Of a DNA stretch of 64,000 bases, positions 55,707-64,000 are shown piece by piece; the first letter of the stretch is position 1; every line of letters begins with the position of its first letter. The position numbers and the translations under genes were made by a program. The stretch is from Sphingomonas sp. G-3-2-10 (GTDB lineage: Bacteria; Pseudomonadota; Alphaproteobacteria; Sphingomonadales; Sphingomonadaceae): assembly GCF_012927115.1 (NCBI RefSeq), contig NZ_JABBFY010000003.1, positions 186,001 through 250,000 on the forward strand. Direction: 5' to 3'. The notes under the pieces are model-generated. The model saw only the letters and a program-made list of their open reading frames with translations, did no database searches and was not told the origin of the DNA.

Positions 55707-56866
55707 GGCTCGACGCTCAGGATCGCGGCGGAGCCCATGCTGCCGCCGAAGCCGGTGCAGAGCGCCATCGAAGCGCCGGGCGTCTGACGCTCGCCGGCGC
55801 GGCCCTGAAGCTGGGTGACGGCTTCGATCACGTTGTTGAGGCCGTGGACATAGCCCTCCGACAATAGCCCGCCATTGAGGTTGAGGGGGAGGCGGCCGTT
55901 TTGCGCCAGCCGGCCGTCGCGGACGATTTCGTGCAGTTCGCCGGGCTCGCAGAAGCCGAAATCCTCGAGCTGCTGGAGGATCAGCGGCGAATAGGCGTCG
56001 TAGAGCTGGAGCAGATCGATATGCGACGGCGCGAGGCCTGCGGCTTCGTAGATCAGGGGGGCGACGTGGCGCGAGAAGATCGCGGAGGGGTCGGCACCCG
56101 CCTTGTCCATCGCGGCGATGCCGGGGCCGCCGCCGCGCACCGCCGCGCGAATGTGGATGGGGCGGCCTTGCGCCGCGGATTTCGCATTGCGGGTGCTGGT
56201 GACGATCAGCGCGCAGGCAGCGTCGGTTTCGAGGCAGCAATCGAGCCGGCGGAGCGGTTCGGCGATCATCGGTGCGGCGAAATAATCGTCCCGGGTGAGC
56301 GGAGTGCGGAGCAGTGCGCGCGGGTTCTTCGCGGCCTTGGCGCGCTGGGCGATGACCAGTTCGGCGAGGTCGTCGGCGCTCAGCCCGCGCTGGTGCATGT
56401 AAAGCTGCGACGAGAGCGCGCAGAGATGGGCGGGGCCGAGAAAGCCATAGGGGCGGAGGAACTGTTCCTCCATCCCGTCGCCCGCGCCCTGGCCGATCTG
56501 GCCCATCCTCTTGCCGCTGCGGCCGTTCATCGCGCGGTAGATCAGGATCGTCTCGGCCAGCCCGGCCTCGATCAGCAGCGCCGCTTCGCCGAGGATCGAC
56601 GCGCACTGGCTGCCGCCGCCATGAATATCGTTGTGCCAGCGCAGCCGATCCAGCCCCAGCGACCGCGCCATCGTGGCGCAGACTACCGAATCGCCGAGCT
56701 GATAGGTCAGCATTCCGTCGATCGCGCCGCGCTCCATCCCGGCATCGGCGAGCGCGAGATCGGCGGCTTCGATCGCCAGCTCCAGCACGCTGCGCCCGGA
56801 TTCGCGGCTGAATTCGGTACAGCCGGCGCCGGTAATGACGGCGTGGTGGAAGCGGCTGGGCGTCAT
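55703..56866 (-). CDS. Ltp2-like thiolase-fold aldolase subunit (copy 2)
   Basis: 387 residues. Shares the Ltp2-type patterns GAGCTEFSRESGRS, DCCLETDAA, LPLNLNGGLLSEGYVHGLNN and LEDFGFCEPGE. The thiolase nucleophile position holds no obvious Cys pattern of condensing enzymes (GGGSQCAS carries a Cys one turn away), so an aldolase or hydrolase role is preferred. Sequence differs enough from copy 1 for a different substrate. Confidence 0.8.
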   Translation of the reverse strand: MTPSRFHHAVITGAGCTEFSRESGRSVLELAIEAADLALADAGMERGAIDGMLTYQLGDSVVCATMARSLGLDRLRWHNDIHGGGSQCASILGEAALLIEAGLAETILIYRAMNGRSGKRMGQIGQGAGDGMEEQFLRPYGFLGPAHLCALSSQLYMHQRGLSADDLAELVIAQRAKAAKNPRALLRTPLTRDDYFAAPMIAEPLRRLDCCLETDAACALIVTSTRNAKSAAQGRPIHIRAAVRGGGPGIAAMDKAGADPSAIFSRHVAPLIYEAAGLAPSHIDLLQLYDAYSPLILQQLEDFGFCEPGELHEIVRDGRLAQNGRLPLNLNGGLLSEGYVHGLNNVIEAVTQLQGRAGERQTPGASMALCTGFGGSMGSAAILSVEP

Positions 56867-56870
56867 GCGG

Positions 56871-57998
56871 TCAGGCGAAGGCCGGCATGACCTCGTCGGC
56901 GAAGAATTTGATCACGCGCTTCATCTCCTTGATCGGGAAGGGGCGGGTGCTGCCGAAATCGCACATGAGATTGTTGTAGCCGAAGGATTGCAGCGTCCGG
57001 ACCTGCTGGATGACGCGTTCCGGATCGCCGATGATCTCGAGCTGGTCCCAGCGGAAATCATTGTCGACGCTGCCGCCCTTCAGATAGCGGCCTTCCCAGA
57101 ACTCATAGCCCTTGGCGATCTTGCCGGTCTTGGGGTCGAGCGGCGCGCTTTGCGAGTTGATCACCTTGGCGCGATCAAAGCCGATCTCGAAGCGGGCGAG
57201 ATCCTCGCGCGCCTGCTCGTTGGTTTCGCCGACATAGACGGTGCGCATCGCGCAAAGCTCGTGCGCGCCGGCGTCGAAATCGAGCTCGTCCATCGTGCGG
57301 TGCCACGTATCGGCAGCGCGCTTCAGGCTGGACCAGGTCGCGACGGGATCGCCGAGGATCGGCAGGTTGCGCTGGGCGCAGCGCACGACCGTGTCGGGGC
57401 TGATCGACGCGACATAGGTCGGGATGGGGCGCTGCAGCGGCTTGGGCTTCAGCTCCAGACCCTCGCAGCGATAGAATTTGCCTTCGAAGCTGACTTCATT
57501 CTCGGCCCAGAGGCGGTGGATCAGTTCGAGCCCTTCCTCCAGCCGCTCGCGCGCTTCGGAAAGTTCGACGCCGAAGCGCGAAAATTCGAGGCTCTGATAG
57601 CCGCGGCCCACGCCGAAATCGACGCGGCCGTTGGAAAGGAGATCGAGCTGCGCCAGTTCCTCGGCGATCATGATCGGATTGTGCAGCGGCAGGATGATGA
57701 CGCCGCTGCCGAGGCGGATCTTGCTGGTACGGCCGGCCAGATGCGAGAGCATGGCGGGCACATTGTTGCACAGCCCGTAGTTCCGGAAATGGTGCTCGGC
57801 GAGCCAGACGCCGTGGAAGCCCTGTTCCTCCAGATACTCCACCAGCTCGACGTTATAGTCGTAAACCTGCTTCTCGCTCCATCCGTCATGCTGATGGAAC
57901 AGGTGGAAGGACGAGAATTTCATCTTCCCCGCGGGCACCGCCGCCTTGTCGCTCCCGGGATCGACCGATGTCCCCGAGCTGGCCGATGAAACGAGCAT
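56871..57998 (-). CDS. LLM-class flavin-dependent monooxygenase
   Basis: 375 residues from ATG 57998 with GGGGAAG upstream. Bacterial luciferase-like barrel: KFSSFHLFHQ, GVWLAEHHFRNYG, GVIILPLHNPI, GRVDFGVGRGYQ. Probably oxygenates with reduced FMN. First gene of the operon that ends with the second Ltp2-like/DUF35 pair, with an operator copy 48 bases upstream. Confidence 0.84.
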   Translation of the reverse strand: MLVSSASSGTSVDPGSDKAAVPAGKMKFSSFHLFHQHDGWSEKQVYDYNVELVEYLEEQGFHGVWLAEHHFRNYGLCNNVPAMLSHLAGRTSKIRLGSGVIILPLHNPIMIAEELAQLDLLSNGRVDFGVGRGYQSLEFSRFGVELSEARERLEEGLELIHRLWAENEVSFEGKFYRCEGLELKPKPLQRPIPTYVASISPDTVVRCAQRNLPILGDPVATWSSLKRAADTWHRTMDELDFDAGAHELCAMRTVYVGETNEQAREDLARFEIGFDRAKVINSQSAPLDPKTGKIAKGYEFWEGRYLKGGSVDNDFRWDQLEIIGDPERVIQQVRTLQSFGYNNLMCDFGSTRPFPIKEMKRVIKFFADEVMPAFA

Positions 57999-58045
57999 TT
58001 GCGTCTTCCCCACAACATGCCGGTGGGCAAGCACCGGCTCAACAA

Positions 58046-58063
58046 ACCTATCGATTGCTTGTT
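58046..58063. promoter_or_regulatory. KstR2-like operator copy before the LLM-Ltp2 operon
   Basis: ACCTATCGATTGCTTGTT, 14 of 18 positions, 48 bases upstream of the LLM gene start. Confidence 0.6.
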
Positions 58064-58220
58064 AGAATCGAATAGGCTGTCGTGTCAATCGAGCCCGGGA
58101 GAGTCTCGGGGGCTGATGGTGTTGGGATTTATTGTTCTATATCAGCAATATGATGGCGTATTGAACGCGATCTCGACGCAATGTCCTTCCACGCGGAAAT
58201 TCTTTTCCCGTGCGAATCAA

Positions 58221-58238
58221 ACAAGCGATGTGTTGATT
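58221..58238. promoter_or_regulatory. Second operator-like site before the LLM gene
   Basis: AACAAGCGATGTGTTGAT, 13 of 18 positions with an intact left half. It lies just past the end of fadD3. Confidence 0.4.
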
Positions 58239-58251
58239 TTGACTGGTGTGC

Positions 58252-59793
58252 TCAGGCGGGCAGGGTGCGCAGCAGGTGCCGCTGGACCTTGCCCGATGCC
58301 GTCATCGGCAGGGATTCGACGAAAGCGATCGTTCGCGGCGCCTTGTAATTCGCCATTTCCTCCCGACACCATGCGAGGAGTCCGGCGGCATCCCGTTCCG
58401 CGCCGGGCCGCGCGACGACGAAGGCACGGCCGATCTCGCCCATCCGCTCGTCGGGCACGCCGATCACCGCGACCTGCGCGATGGCGGGGTGGGCGGCCAT
58501 CATCCGCTCGATCTCGGCCGGATAGCAGTTGAAGCCGCCGGAGATGTACATCTCCTTCTTGCGATCGGTGATGCGCAGGCGGTTGTCGGTCAGCGTGCCG
58601 ATGTCGCCGGTGTGCAGCCAGCCGTCCGCATCGATGGCTTCGGCGGTGGCGGCGGGATCGTCGAGATAGCCGTCCATCACGTCGAACCCGCGCACCAGCA
58701 CTTCGCCGGTCTCGCCTTCCGGCACCGAACGTCCGTCATCGTCGGCGATGCGGATCTCGACCCCGGCGATCGCCACGCCGCAGGTCGAGGCGATGATCTC
58801 GGGCGTATCGTCGGGCGGGGACATCGACACGACCGGGGCTTCGGTGAGGCCATAGGCGGTCAGCACCATGTCGAAGCACAGCTCGCTCTTCATTCGCCGG
58901 ATCAGGCTGGGCGGCACCGACGCCGCGCCGGTGACTGAGGCGCGCAGCGAGGAGAGGTCGGTTTCCGCAAGGGCCGGGTCGACCAGCATCGACTGGAACA
59001 AGGCGGGCGGGCCGGGCAGCACCGACACCTTTTCCCGCGCGATGCACCGCAGCACTTCGCCCGCGTCGAACACCGGCATCGGCAGGATGCGTGCACCCGC
59101 GACGAGGCAGGCGAGCCAGCCAGCCTTGTAGCCGAAGCTGTGGAAGAAGGGGTTGACCACCAGATAGCGGTCGCCGGTGCCGAGCGAGACCGGCTCGCCC
59201 CAGCGCTGCGCCAGCAGGATCGATGGCGCCTGACGCGACAGCACGCCCTTCGGCTCGCCGGTGGTGCCCGAGGTGAACAGGATGTCCGAAATGTCGTCGG
59301 GCGTGACCGCGGCGATCGCGGCGTCGAGCGCCTGGTCGCTTACGGACGTGCCGCCATCGAGGAACCCGGTCCAGCCGCTGCCGTCGAGCCGGACGACGGC
59401 TTCGAGATGGGGCAGATCCTGCGCCGTAAGCAAGCCGGGATAGTCGACGCCGAGAAAGCCGCTGACGGTGAAGACGAGGCGCGACTTGCTCTTGCCCAGG
59501 ATGAAGGCCGCTTCGGCGCCCTTGTAGCGCGTGTTGAGCGGCACGACCGCAGCGCCGAGCAGCTGCGCGCCGACCACGGCGATGACCCATTCGGCGCTGT
59601 TGGGCGCCCAGATCGCGATCCGGTCGCCCCGGCCGATCCCTTTGGCCAGCAGCGCACGAGCGGCGCGGCGGCAATCCCGTGCGAGGTCGCCGAAGGTCCA
59701 GTTGCGTTCCGGCGTGGCGATCGCGATCTCGCCGGGCCATGCCGCTTCCATCCGACCGACGACGCCGCGCATGGTAAGATCGGTCAGTTCCAC
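58252..59793 (-). CDS. fadD3: FadD3: HIP-CoA ligase
   Basis: 513 residues from GTG 59793 (GAGAGGAG upstream), close to the 507 of mycobacterial FadD3; longer starts would add unrelated sequence. P-loop ILFTSGTTGEPKG and C-terminal SGKVQRHLLR with the catalytic Lys are intact. FadD3-specific stretches recalled: IAIWAPN..EWV, AAVVPLNTRY, NPFFHSFGYKAG, VLPGPPALFQS, AGVEIRIADDDG and GGFNCYPAEIE. FadD3 adds CoA to the propionate of HIP, the entry to C/D-ring breakdown. It is separated from the main ipd operon by about 26 kb. Confidence 0.88.
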   Translation of the reverse strand: MELTDLTMRGVVGRMEAAWPGEIAIATPERNWTFGDLARDCRRAARALLAKGIGRGDRIAIWAPNSAEWVIAVVGAQLLGAAVVPLNTRYKGAEAAFILGKSKSRLVFTVSGFLGVDYPGLLTAQDLPHLEAVVRLDGSGWTGFLDGGTSVSDQALDAAIAAVTPDDISDILFTSGTTGEPKGVLSRQAPSILLAQRWGEPVSLGTGDRYLVVNPFFHSFGYKAGWLACLVAGARILPMPVFDAGEVLRCIAREKVSVLPGPPALFQSMLVDPALAETDLSSLRASVTGAASVPPSLIRRMKSELCFDMVLTAYGLTEAPVVSMSPPDDTPEIIASTCGVAIAGVEIRIADDDGRSVPEGETGEVLVRGFDVMDGYLDDPAATAEAIDADGWLHTGDIGTLTDNRLRITDRKKEMYISGGFNCYPAEIERMMAAHPAIAQVAVIGVPDERMGEIGRAFVVARPGAERDAAGLLAWCREEMANYKAPRTIAFVESLPMTASGKVQRHLLRTLPA

Positions 59794-59892
59794 GCCCTGT
59801 TTGCTCCTCTCCGGCCGGTTTGCCGAATCTCCTGCGGGCCGCCCGGTCTTCGCACAATCGCCATTTGGCGGCATCGGCGGATCAGGGGCGTA

Positions 59893-60852
59893 TCAGGCGG
59901 CGGCCAGACGCGCCTTCAGGGCCTCGATATAGCGTTCCAGCGCCGGGCGTCGGCTGTCGGCGCGCCAGACCAGGTGCAGATCGAGCCGGACGTCGAAATC
60001 CGGCACATGGCGGGTGATCACGCCGCCCGGGAGATTTTCGGATTCGGTGACGAACCCCATGCCCAATCCGGCGGCGGCGATCCCCAGCGTGGCTTCGCCC
60101 GACATGACTTCGGTGGCGATATGCGGCGAAACGCCTGCCTTGCGAAACGCGGCGATCATCTGGTCGTAAAGGTGCCGCCCGCCCGCGCGCGAAGGCCAGG
60201 TAAGCGGTTCGTGACGCAGATCGGCGATGCGCAGATCGCCGCGCGCCGCCAGCGGATGGGCCTCGGGGAGCGCCAGCACGAAGCGTTCGGTGGAGATCGG
60301 AATGGTGCGCAGCGCGACATCGGTCGCGTCGTCGATCGCGAGATCGTAGAGGAAGCCGGCATCGATATCGTCGCGGCGGAGCGCCGTGATCTGCTGTTCG
60401 GTCAGTTCCGAGCGGACTTCGACCGAGACGCCGGGATGGTGCGCGCGGAAGTCGCGGATGCTGTCCGCGACCAGCGGCGAACGCAGCGCGCTGATGTTGA
60501 GCGCCAGCCGCAGCGCACCCATTTCGCCGCGCGCGACGGCCTGGGCATGAGCAACGGCGGTATCCATGTCGCCGAGGATGTGCTGGACGTCGCGGAGCAG
60601 CGCCGCACCCGCCGGGGTCAGCCGCGCGGATCGCTGGCTGCGGACGAACAGCGGCATGTTCAGTGCCTGTTCGAGCGTCTGGATCCGGCGGGAGAGCGCC
60701 GACTGGGTCATGTTGAGCCGCTGTGCCGCGCGGTGGAAATGCTCTTCCTCCGCCACGATCGAGAAGAAGGGCAGATGCCGTGCGATCCGGGGCGCCCAGA
60801 TTTGCGACGCGCCTTCGGCGGGTCCGGGGCCGGATTGCTCGATCTCGCTCAT
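59893..60852 (-). CDS. LysR-type transcriptional regulator
   Basis: 319 residues from ATG 60852; an upstream TTG is less likely. The helix-turn-helix is preceded by a 30-residue leader: HLPFFSIVAEEEHFHRAAQRL then LSRRIQTLEQAL. Divergent from the hydrolase-LLM-VOC genes at 60959, which it probably controls. Confidence 0.87.
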   Translation of the reverse strand: MSEIEQSGPGPAEGASQIWAPRIARHLPFFSIVAEEEHFHRAAQRLNMTQSALSRRIQTLEQALNMPLFVRSQRSARLTPAGAALLRDVQHILGDMDTAVAHAQAVARGEMGALRLALNISALRSPLVADSIRDFRAHHPGVSVEVRSELTEQQITALRRDDIDAGFLYDLAIDDATDVALRTIPISTERFVLALPEAHPLAARGDLRIADLRHEPLTWPSRAGGRHLYDQMIAAFRKAGVSPHIATEVMSGEATLGIAAAGLGMGFVTESENLPGGVITRHVPDFDVRLDLHLVWRADSRRPALERYIEALKARLAAA

Positions 60853-60958
60853 GCCCGAAATTTGATGCGATAATTCGATCGATGGCAAGACTTAATAGCA
60901 TTGGATTGCATCTATCCGTCACCGCTACCCTTGCCGGGACAAGCAAGGAGAGTGAGCG

Positions 60959-61765
60959 ATGCGCAGCGCACCGCCCGAATTCGAGACCATCGAGGTCGCC
61001 GGGGTCGCGACCGAAATCCTGATCCGCGGCATTGGCCGTCCGATCCTGTATCTTCATGGCGGGGAGGGGATCGAACCCGACCTGGCCTTCGTCGAGACGC
61101 TGGCCGCCTTCGGCAAGGTGTATGCCCCGTCGCATCCGGGGTTCGGCGGATCGGACCTGCCGCGCCGGTTCGGGACGGTGGACGATCTGGCCTATCATTG
61201 CCTCGATCTGATCGAAGCGCTGGACCTGCGCGATTGCGCCGTGGTGGGTGCGTCGTTCGGCGGGTGGATCGCGGCAGAGGTGGCGATCAAGGCCAGTTCG
61301 CGGATCACCGCGCTGGTGCTGATCGATGCGCTGGGCATCAAGATCAGCGGGCCGGAGACGCGCGATATCGTCGACCTGTTCTTCCTCTCGCCAGAGGAGC
61401 AGCGTGCGGTGATCTATCGCGATCCGGCACCGGCGGCACGGCCCGGGACGATCGAGGCCGCGACGCGGATCGCGCGGAACCGCGAGAGCTTCTCGCTCTA
61501 TGGCTGGTCGCCGACCTTGCACGATCCCAAGCTGCGCGGGCGGCTGCATCGGGTTTCCGTGCCGGCATTATTGTTGTGGGGCGCAGAGGACCGGGTGGTG
61601 AAGCCCGGCTATGGCCGCGCCTATGCCGAGGCGATCCCCGGCGCGACGTTCAGCCTGATCGCCGGGGCCGGCCACTATCCGCACATCGAGCAATGCGAAG
61701 CGACCGCCGGCGAACTGGCGCGCTTCCTCGAGGCCGCGCGCGTGCCGGCAGGAGAAGACGCATGA
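60959..61765 (+). CDS. Alpha/beta hydrolase
   Basis: 268 residues, ATG after AAGGAG. Oxyanion loop YLHGGEG, nucleophile GASFGG, acid in LLLWGAEDRVV and His in GAGHYPH. In aromatic and steroid pathways such enzymes cleave meta-cleavage products or esters; substrate not known. Coupled to the following LLM gene by an ATGA overlap. Confidence 0.84.
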   Translation: MRSAPPEFETIEVAGVATEILIRGIGRPILYLHGGEGIEPDLAFVETLAAFGKVYAPSHPGFGGSDLPRRFGTVDDLAYHCLDLIEALDLRDCAVVGASFGGWIAAEVAIKASSRITALVLIDALGIKISGPETRDIVDLFFLSPEEQRAVIYRDPAPAARPGTIEAATRIARNRESFSLYGWSPTLHDPKLRGRLHRVSVPALLLWGAEDRVVKPGYGRAYAEAIPGATFSLIAGAGHYPHIEQCEATAGELARFLEAARVPAGEDA

Positions 61766-62940
61766 GGATCTGGCAGTTCACCGAGCAATCCTATCATCCC
61801 GGCTGGGACAAGACCGACGGGCCGCTGCGCATCATGCCGCCGAGCGGGGTGCTCGATCCGCCCGAAGTGAGCGACCTGCTCCACCGCTATCTCGACGAAT
61901 GGCTGCTGGGCGACGAACTGGGTTTCGATCTGATGGTCAACGAGCATCACGCCTCGCTCACCTGTATGTCGGCGGTGAACCTGTCGACCATGGCGATCCT
62001 GGCGCGCCAGACGAAGAAGGCGCGGCTGTTGTCGCTGGGCGTGCCGATGGCGAACCGGATGGATCCGCTGCGTATCGCCGAGGAATTGTCGATCATCGAC
62101 AATCTCTCGCGCGGGCGGCTCGAGTTCGGCTTCGTCAAGGGATCGGCGTGGGAGCTGTTCATCTCGAACGAGAATCCGGCGCGGATGATGGATCGCTTCT
62201 GGGAAGCGCACGACCTGATCCTGAAGGCGTTCGCGACGCGCGACGGGCCGTTCAGCTGGGAAGGCGAGTATTTCAACTATCGCCACGTCAACCTGATCCC
62301 GCCAATCTATCAGGCGCCGTGCCCGCCGATGTGGCTGCCGGCGAGCAGCCCGGATTCGGCGCGGTTGGCGGGGCGAATGGGCTATGTCGTCGCGGCGTTC
62401 CTCAACGGACATCAGGCGAAGAACACCTTTGCGTCGTATCGCGATGAATATCTCAAGACGCATGGCCGCCCGGCGGCGCTCGACCGGCTGGCCTATCTGG
62501 GCATGGCGGTGGTTGCACATAGCGAAGCCGAGGCGCGCCAGCGGGCGGAGAAGCTCTACGCCTATTACTCCACCGTGTCGCGTTCGCCCGCGGCGACGAT
62601 GAACCCGCCGGGCTACTCGCCGGTCCATGCCAATGCGAAGGCGCTGCTGCATGGCGGGGGCAATCCCTATGCCAACATCATGGCGGACGGCACGCCGCTG
62701 CCGGCCAATCCCTCGCTCGAGGTGCTGGCGGATGCGGGTATCCTGTTCTGGGGGACGCCGGACATGGTCTATGACCAGATCACGAAGTTCAACGCGCTGG
62801 TCGGCGGGGTCGGCAACTTCCTGTGCATGACGCAGGGCGGATATCTGGGCCATGCGGAAACGGTGGACAGCCTGAAGCTGCTGGCGACCGAAGTCTATCC
62901 GCGACTGAAGGAACTCGCGTTGCCCCAGGCGGCGGAGTGA
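61762..62940 (+). CDS. LLM-class flavin-dependent monooxygenase
   Basis: 392 residues. Luciferase-like barrel: GFDLMVNEHHAS, RGRLEFGFVKGS, PPMWLPASSPDS. Similar in layout to the 57998 enzyme. With the flavin reductase at 63338 on the opposite strand it could form a two-component oxygenase. Its stop overlaps the VOC gene start. Confidence 0.84.
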   Translation: MRIWQFTEQSYHPGWDKTDGPLRIMPPSGVLDPPEVSDLLHRYLDEWLLGDELGFDLMVNEHHASLTCMSAVNLSTMAILARQTKKARLLSLGVPMANRMDPLRIAEELSIIDNLSRGRLEFGFVKGSAWELFISNENPARMMDRFWEAHDLILKAFATRDGPFSWEGEYFNYRHVNLIPPIYQAPCPPMWLPASSPDSARLAGRMGYVVAAFLNGHQAKNTFASYRDEYLKTHGRPAALDRLAYLGMAVVAHSEAEARQRAEKLYAYYSTVSRSPAATMNPPGYSPVHANAKALLHGGGNPYANIMADGTPLPANPSLEVLADAGILFWGTPDMVYDQITKFNALVGGVGNFLCMTQGGYLGHAETVDSLKLLATEVYPRLKELALPQAAE

Positions 62941-63365
62941 TCAGCTATGCGACGATCGGGGTGAACTCGATCGCTCGCGTGCTGCCATTCTACGACGCGA
63001 TCATGGACGTGCTCGGCCATGATCGCGTCCATCTGTCCGAGAGCTGGATCGGCTATGGGCCCGCGGACGGAAGCTACATGCCCAAGCTGTGGATCTGTAC
63101 GCCGGAGAATGGGCTGGCGGCCACGATCGGCAACGGATCGATGGTCGGGCTGCACGCGCCGAGCCCGGCGATGGTGGACCGGGTCCATGCCGCGGGGCTG
63201 GCCGCGGGCGGATCGAGCGAAGGCGATCCGGGACGGCGGCCGCATTACCCCTCGGGCTATTATCTCGCCTATCTGCGCGATCCCGAGGGGAACAAGATAT
63301 CGGCGTTCTGCAACACCGATATCTTTCCCGAATCCGATCAGGCCGCGATCAGCGCGCGGGTGTAG
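62937..63365 (+). CDS. VOC-superfamily protein (glyoxalase/dioxygenase fold)
   Basis: 142 residues from GTG 62937. N-terminal IGVNSIARVLPFYDAIMDVLG and C-terminal YYLAYLRDPEGNKISAFC are typical of one VOC module. Could be a metal isomerase, lyase or extradiol-type enzyme; too small for a full extradiol dioxygenase. Its end overlaps the convergent flavin reductase by 28 bases. Confidence 0.82.
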   Translation: MISYATIGVNSIARVLPFYDAIMDVLGHDRVHLSESWIGYGPADGSYMPKLWICTPENGLAATIGNGSMVGLHAPSPAMVDRVHAAGLAAGGSSEGDPGRRPHYPSGYYLAYLRDPEGNKISAFCNTDIFPESDQAAISARV

Positions 63366-63829
63366 CGCCCGTCGACATAGACCAGCGGATTGACGTCGCC
63401 GTGCAGGGTCACGCCGCTGACCTGCCCCACGAACACGTCATGGGTGCCATAGGAGAAGCGGGCCTCGTTGGTGCAGAAGATGTTGGCCTGCGCGCTGGCG
63501 AGGAAGGGCGTGCCGTCTTCACTCTCGCCCCATTCGCCCAGGGTGAAGCGGTCCTCCCCCTTCATCAGCCCGCCACAGGCGCGCGCCACTTCCTCCTGCT
63601 CGAGATGGAGGATGTTGATGCAGAAGGCCGCGCCGGCGTCGAGCGGGGGGTGGAGCGACGCCGAACGGTTGACGCAGGCCAGCATCGAGGGCGGATCCAT
63701 GCTCAGCTCGTTCACCGCCGTCGCCGCCATAGCGAAGCGGGTGCCGTCGTGCCGGGAGGTGATGACGACCACTGCCTTCGCCAGACGGCGCAGGGCTTCG
63801 CGGGTCGATTGGGACAGTATCTCGGTCAT
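63338..63829 (-). CDS. Flavin reductase-like, HpaC/ActVB family
   Basis: 163 residues from ATG 63829 with GAGGA before it. FMN-binding patterns AVVVITSRHDGTRFAMAATAVNELSMDPPSMLACVNR and FCINIL.L.Q are those of small NAD(P)H:flavin oxidoreductases that feed reduced FMN to monooxygenases. Natural partner candidates are the LLM enzymes at 45027, 56871 and 61762. Confidence 0.86.
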   Translation of the reverse strand: MTEILSQSTREALRRLAKAVVVITSRHDGTRFAMAATAVNELSMDPPSMLACVNRSASLHPPLDAGAAFCINILHLEQEEVARACGGLMKGEDRFTLGEWGESEDGTPFLASAQANIFCTNEARFSYGTHDVFVGQVSGVTLHGDVNPLVYVDGRYTRALIAA

Positions 63830-63844
63830 AAATCCTCATATCGT

Positions 63845-64000
63845 TCAGGCAGTGTTCTCGGCGACGGCCAGCGGCGTGCGGCCTTTCCCGCCATAGATGC
63901 GGGTCGCGAAATAGAGTGCGATCAGCCAGGCGAGCGCGGTCAGCACCAGCAGCACGGCAGGCGGCCCGCCGGCGCGTCCGACCGGTTCCAGCGCCAGCAC
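63845..64000 (-). CDS. C-terminus of a membrane protein, possibly MFS (partial)
   Basis: 51 residues before a TGA at 63845-63847; the gene continues past the right edge. One hydrophobic helix (AVLLVLTALAWLIALYFAT) is followed by a short basic, then polar tail, as at the end of MFS carriers. Family is only a guess. Confidence 0.5.
   Translation of the reverse strand: MLALEPVGRAGGPPAVLLVLTALAWLIALYFATRIYGGKGRTPLAVAENTA

Noticed and set aside
60869..60888. TCGATCGATGGCAAG as an operator before the LysR/hydrolase pair
   Set aside because: The order and spacing of the half-sites do not match the dyad; a chance resemblance is likely.

Overview
The window looks like a chromosomal accessory region of a GC-rich alphaproteobacterium, most likely a member of the Sphingomonadales. 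The signs are three TonB-dependent receptors (one partial) with typical sphingomonad leaders, many MFS, SDR and amidohydrolase genes, and dense 1-4 base gene overlaps. The genus is inference. No tRNA, rRNA, CRISPR array, insertion sequence or integrase was seen.

The main content is a steroid-catabolism island. Family resemblance recalled from the mycobacterial HIP (methyl-hexahydroindanedione propanoate) pathway assigns a nearly complete steroid C/D-ring set. A 14-gene, tightly coupled plus-strand operon (18840-32184) carries ipdA, ipdB, an enoyl-CoA hydratase, ipdC, echA20, the IpdE1/IpdE2-type acyl-CoA dehydrogenase pair, fadA6, an Rv3548c-like SDR, a second acyl-CoA dehydrogenase, fadE30, ipdF, a MaoC hydratase and a second thiolase. 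The HIP-CoA ligase gene fadD3 lies apart at 58252-59793. No A/B-ring genes (kstD, hsa/tes type) were seen, apart from a KshA-like Rieske oxygenase at 12597. The upper pathway is therefore presumably encoded elsewhere.

Layout: 1-2463, receptor tail, PhoD phosphatase and a small membrane protein. 2455-6182 (minus), hydantoinase/oxoprolinase pair HyuA/HyuB. 6578-11456, TonB receptor, MFS and amidohydrolase. 11581-18690, LysR gene, Rieske oxygenase, acetoacetate-decarboxylase-like enzyme, SDRs, MFS and a LuxR-type regulator. 18840-32184, the Ipd operon. 32309-36173 (minus), amidohydrolase, aldehyde dehydrogenase and isochorismatase-like gene. 36174-39993, TonB receptor and a Sel1-repeat protein. 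40024-45022, a minus-strand zinc alcohol dehydrogenase facing an operon that begins with an Ltp2-like/DUF35 aldolase pair. 45027-51975 (minus), LLM oxidoreductase, serine hydrolase, two AMP-ligase-family genes, cyclase and SDR. 52128-55308, a KstR2-like TetR regulator divergent from a DapB-fold dehydrogenase and a CaiB-type CoA transferase. 55305-59793 (minus), a second Ltp2-like/DUF35 pair, an LLM oxidoreductase and FadD3. 59893-64000, LysR gene, alpha/beta hydrolase, LLM oxidoreductase, VOC protein, flavin reductase and the tail of a membrane protein.

The most notable signal is regulatory. An 18-bp dyad, roughly ACCAAGCGATCGCTTGGT, recurs about a dozen times. Nearly every copy is between genes, in front of the operons that flank the Ipd operon, and one copy is between the KstR2-like gene and its divergent neighbour. 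The Ipd operon has no such site. It shares a different CCCCAAA-containing block with the first full TonB-receptor gene and the SDR-LuxR pair. Two regulatory circuits over one catabolic island are therefore proposed. All functional statements rest on reading the sequence and remembered family features; no database search was possible.
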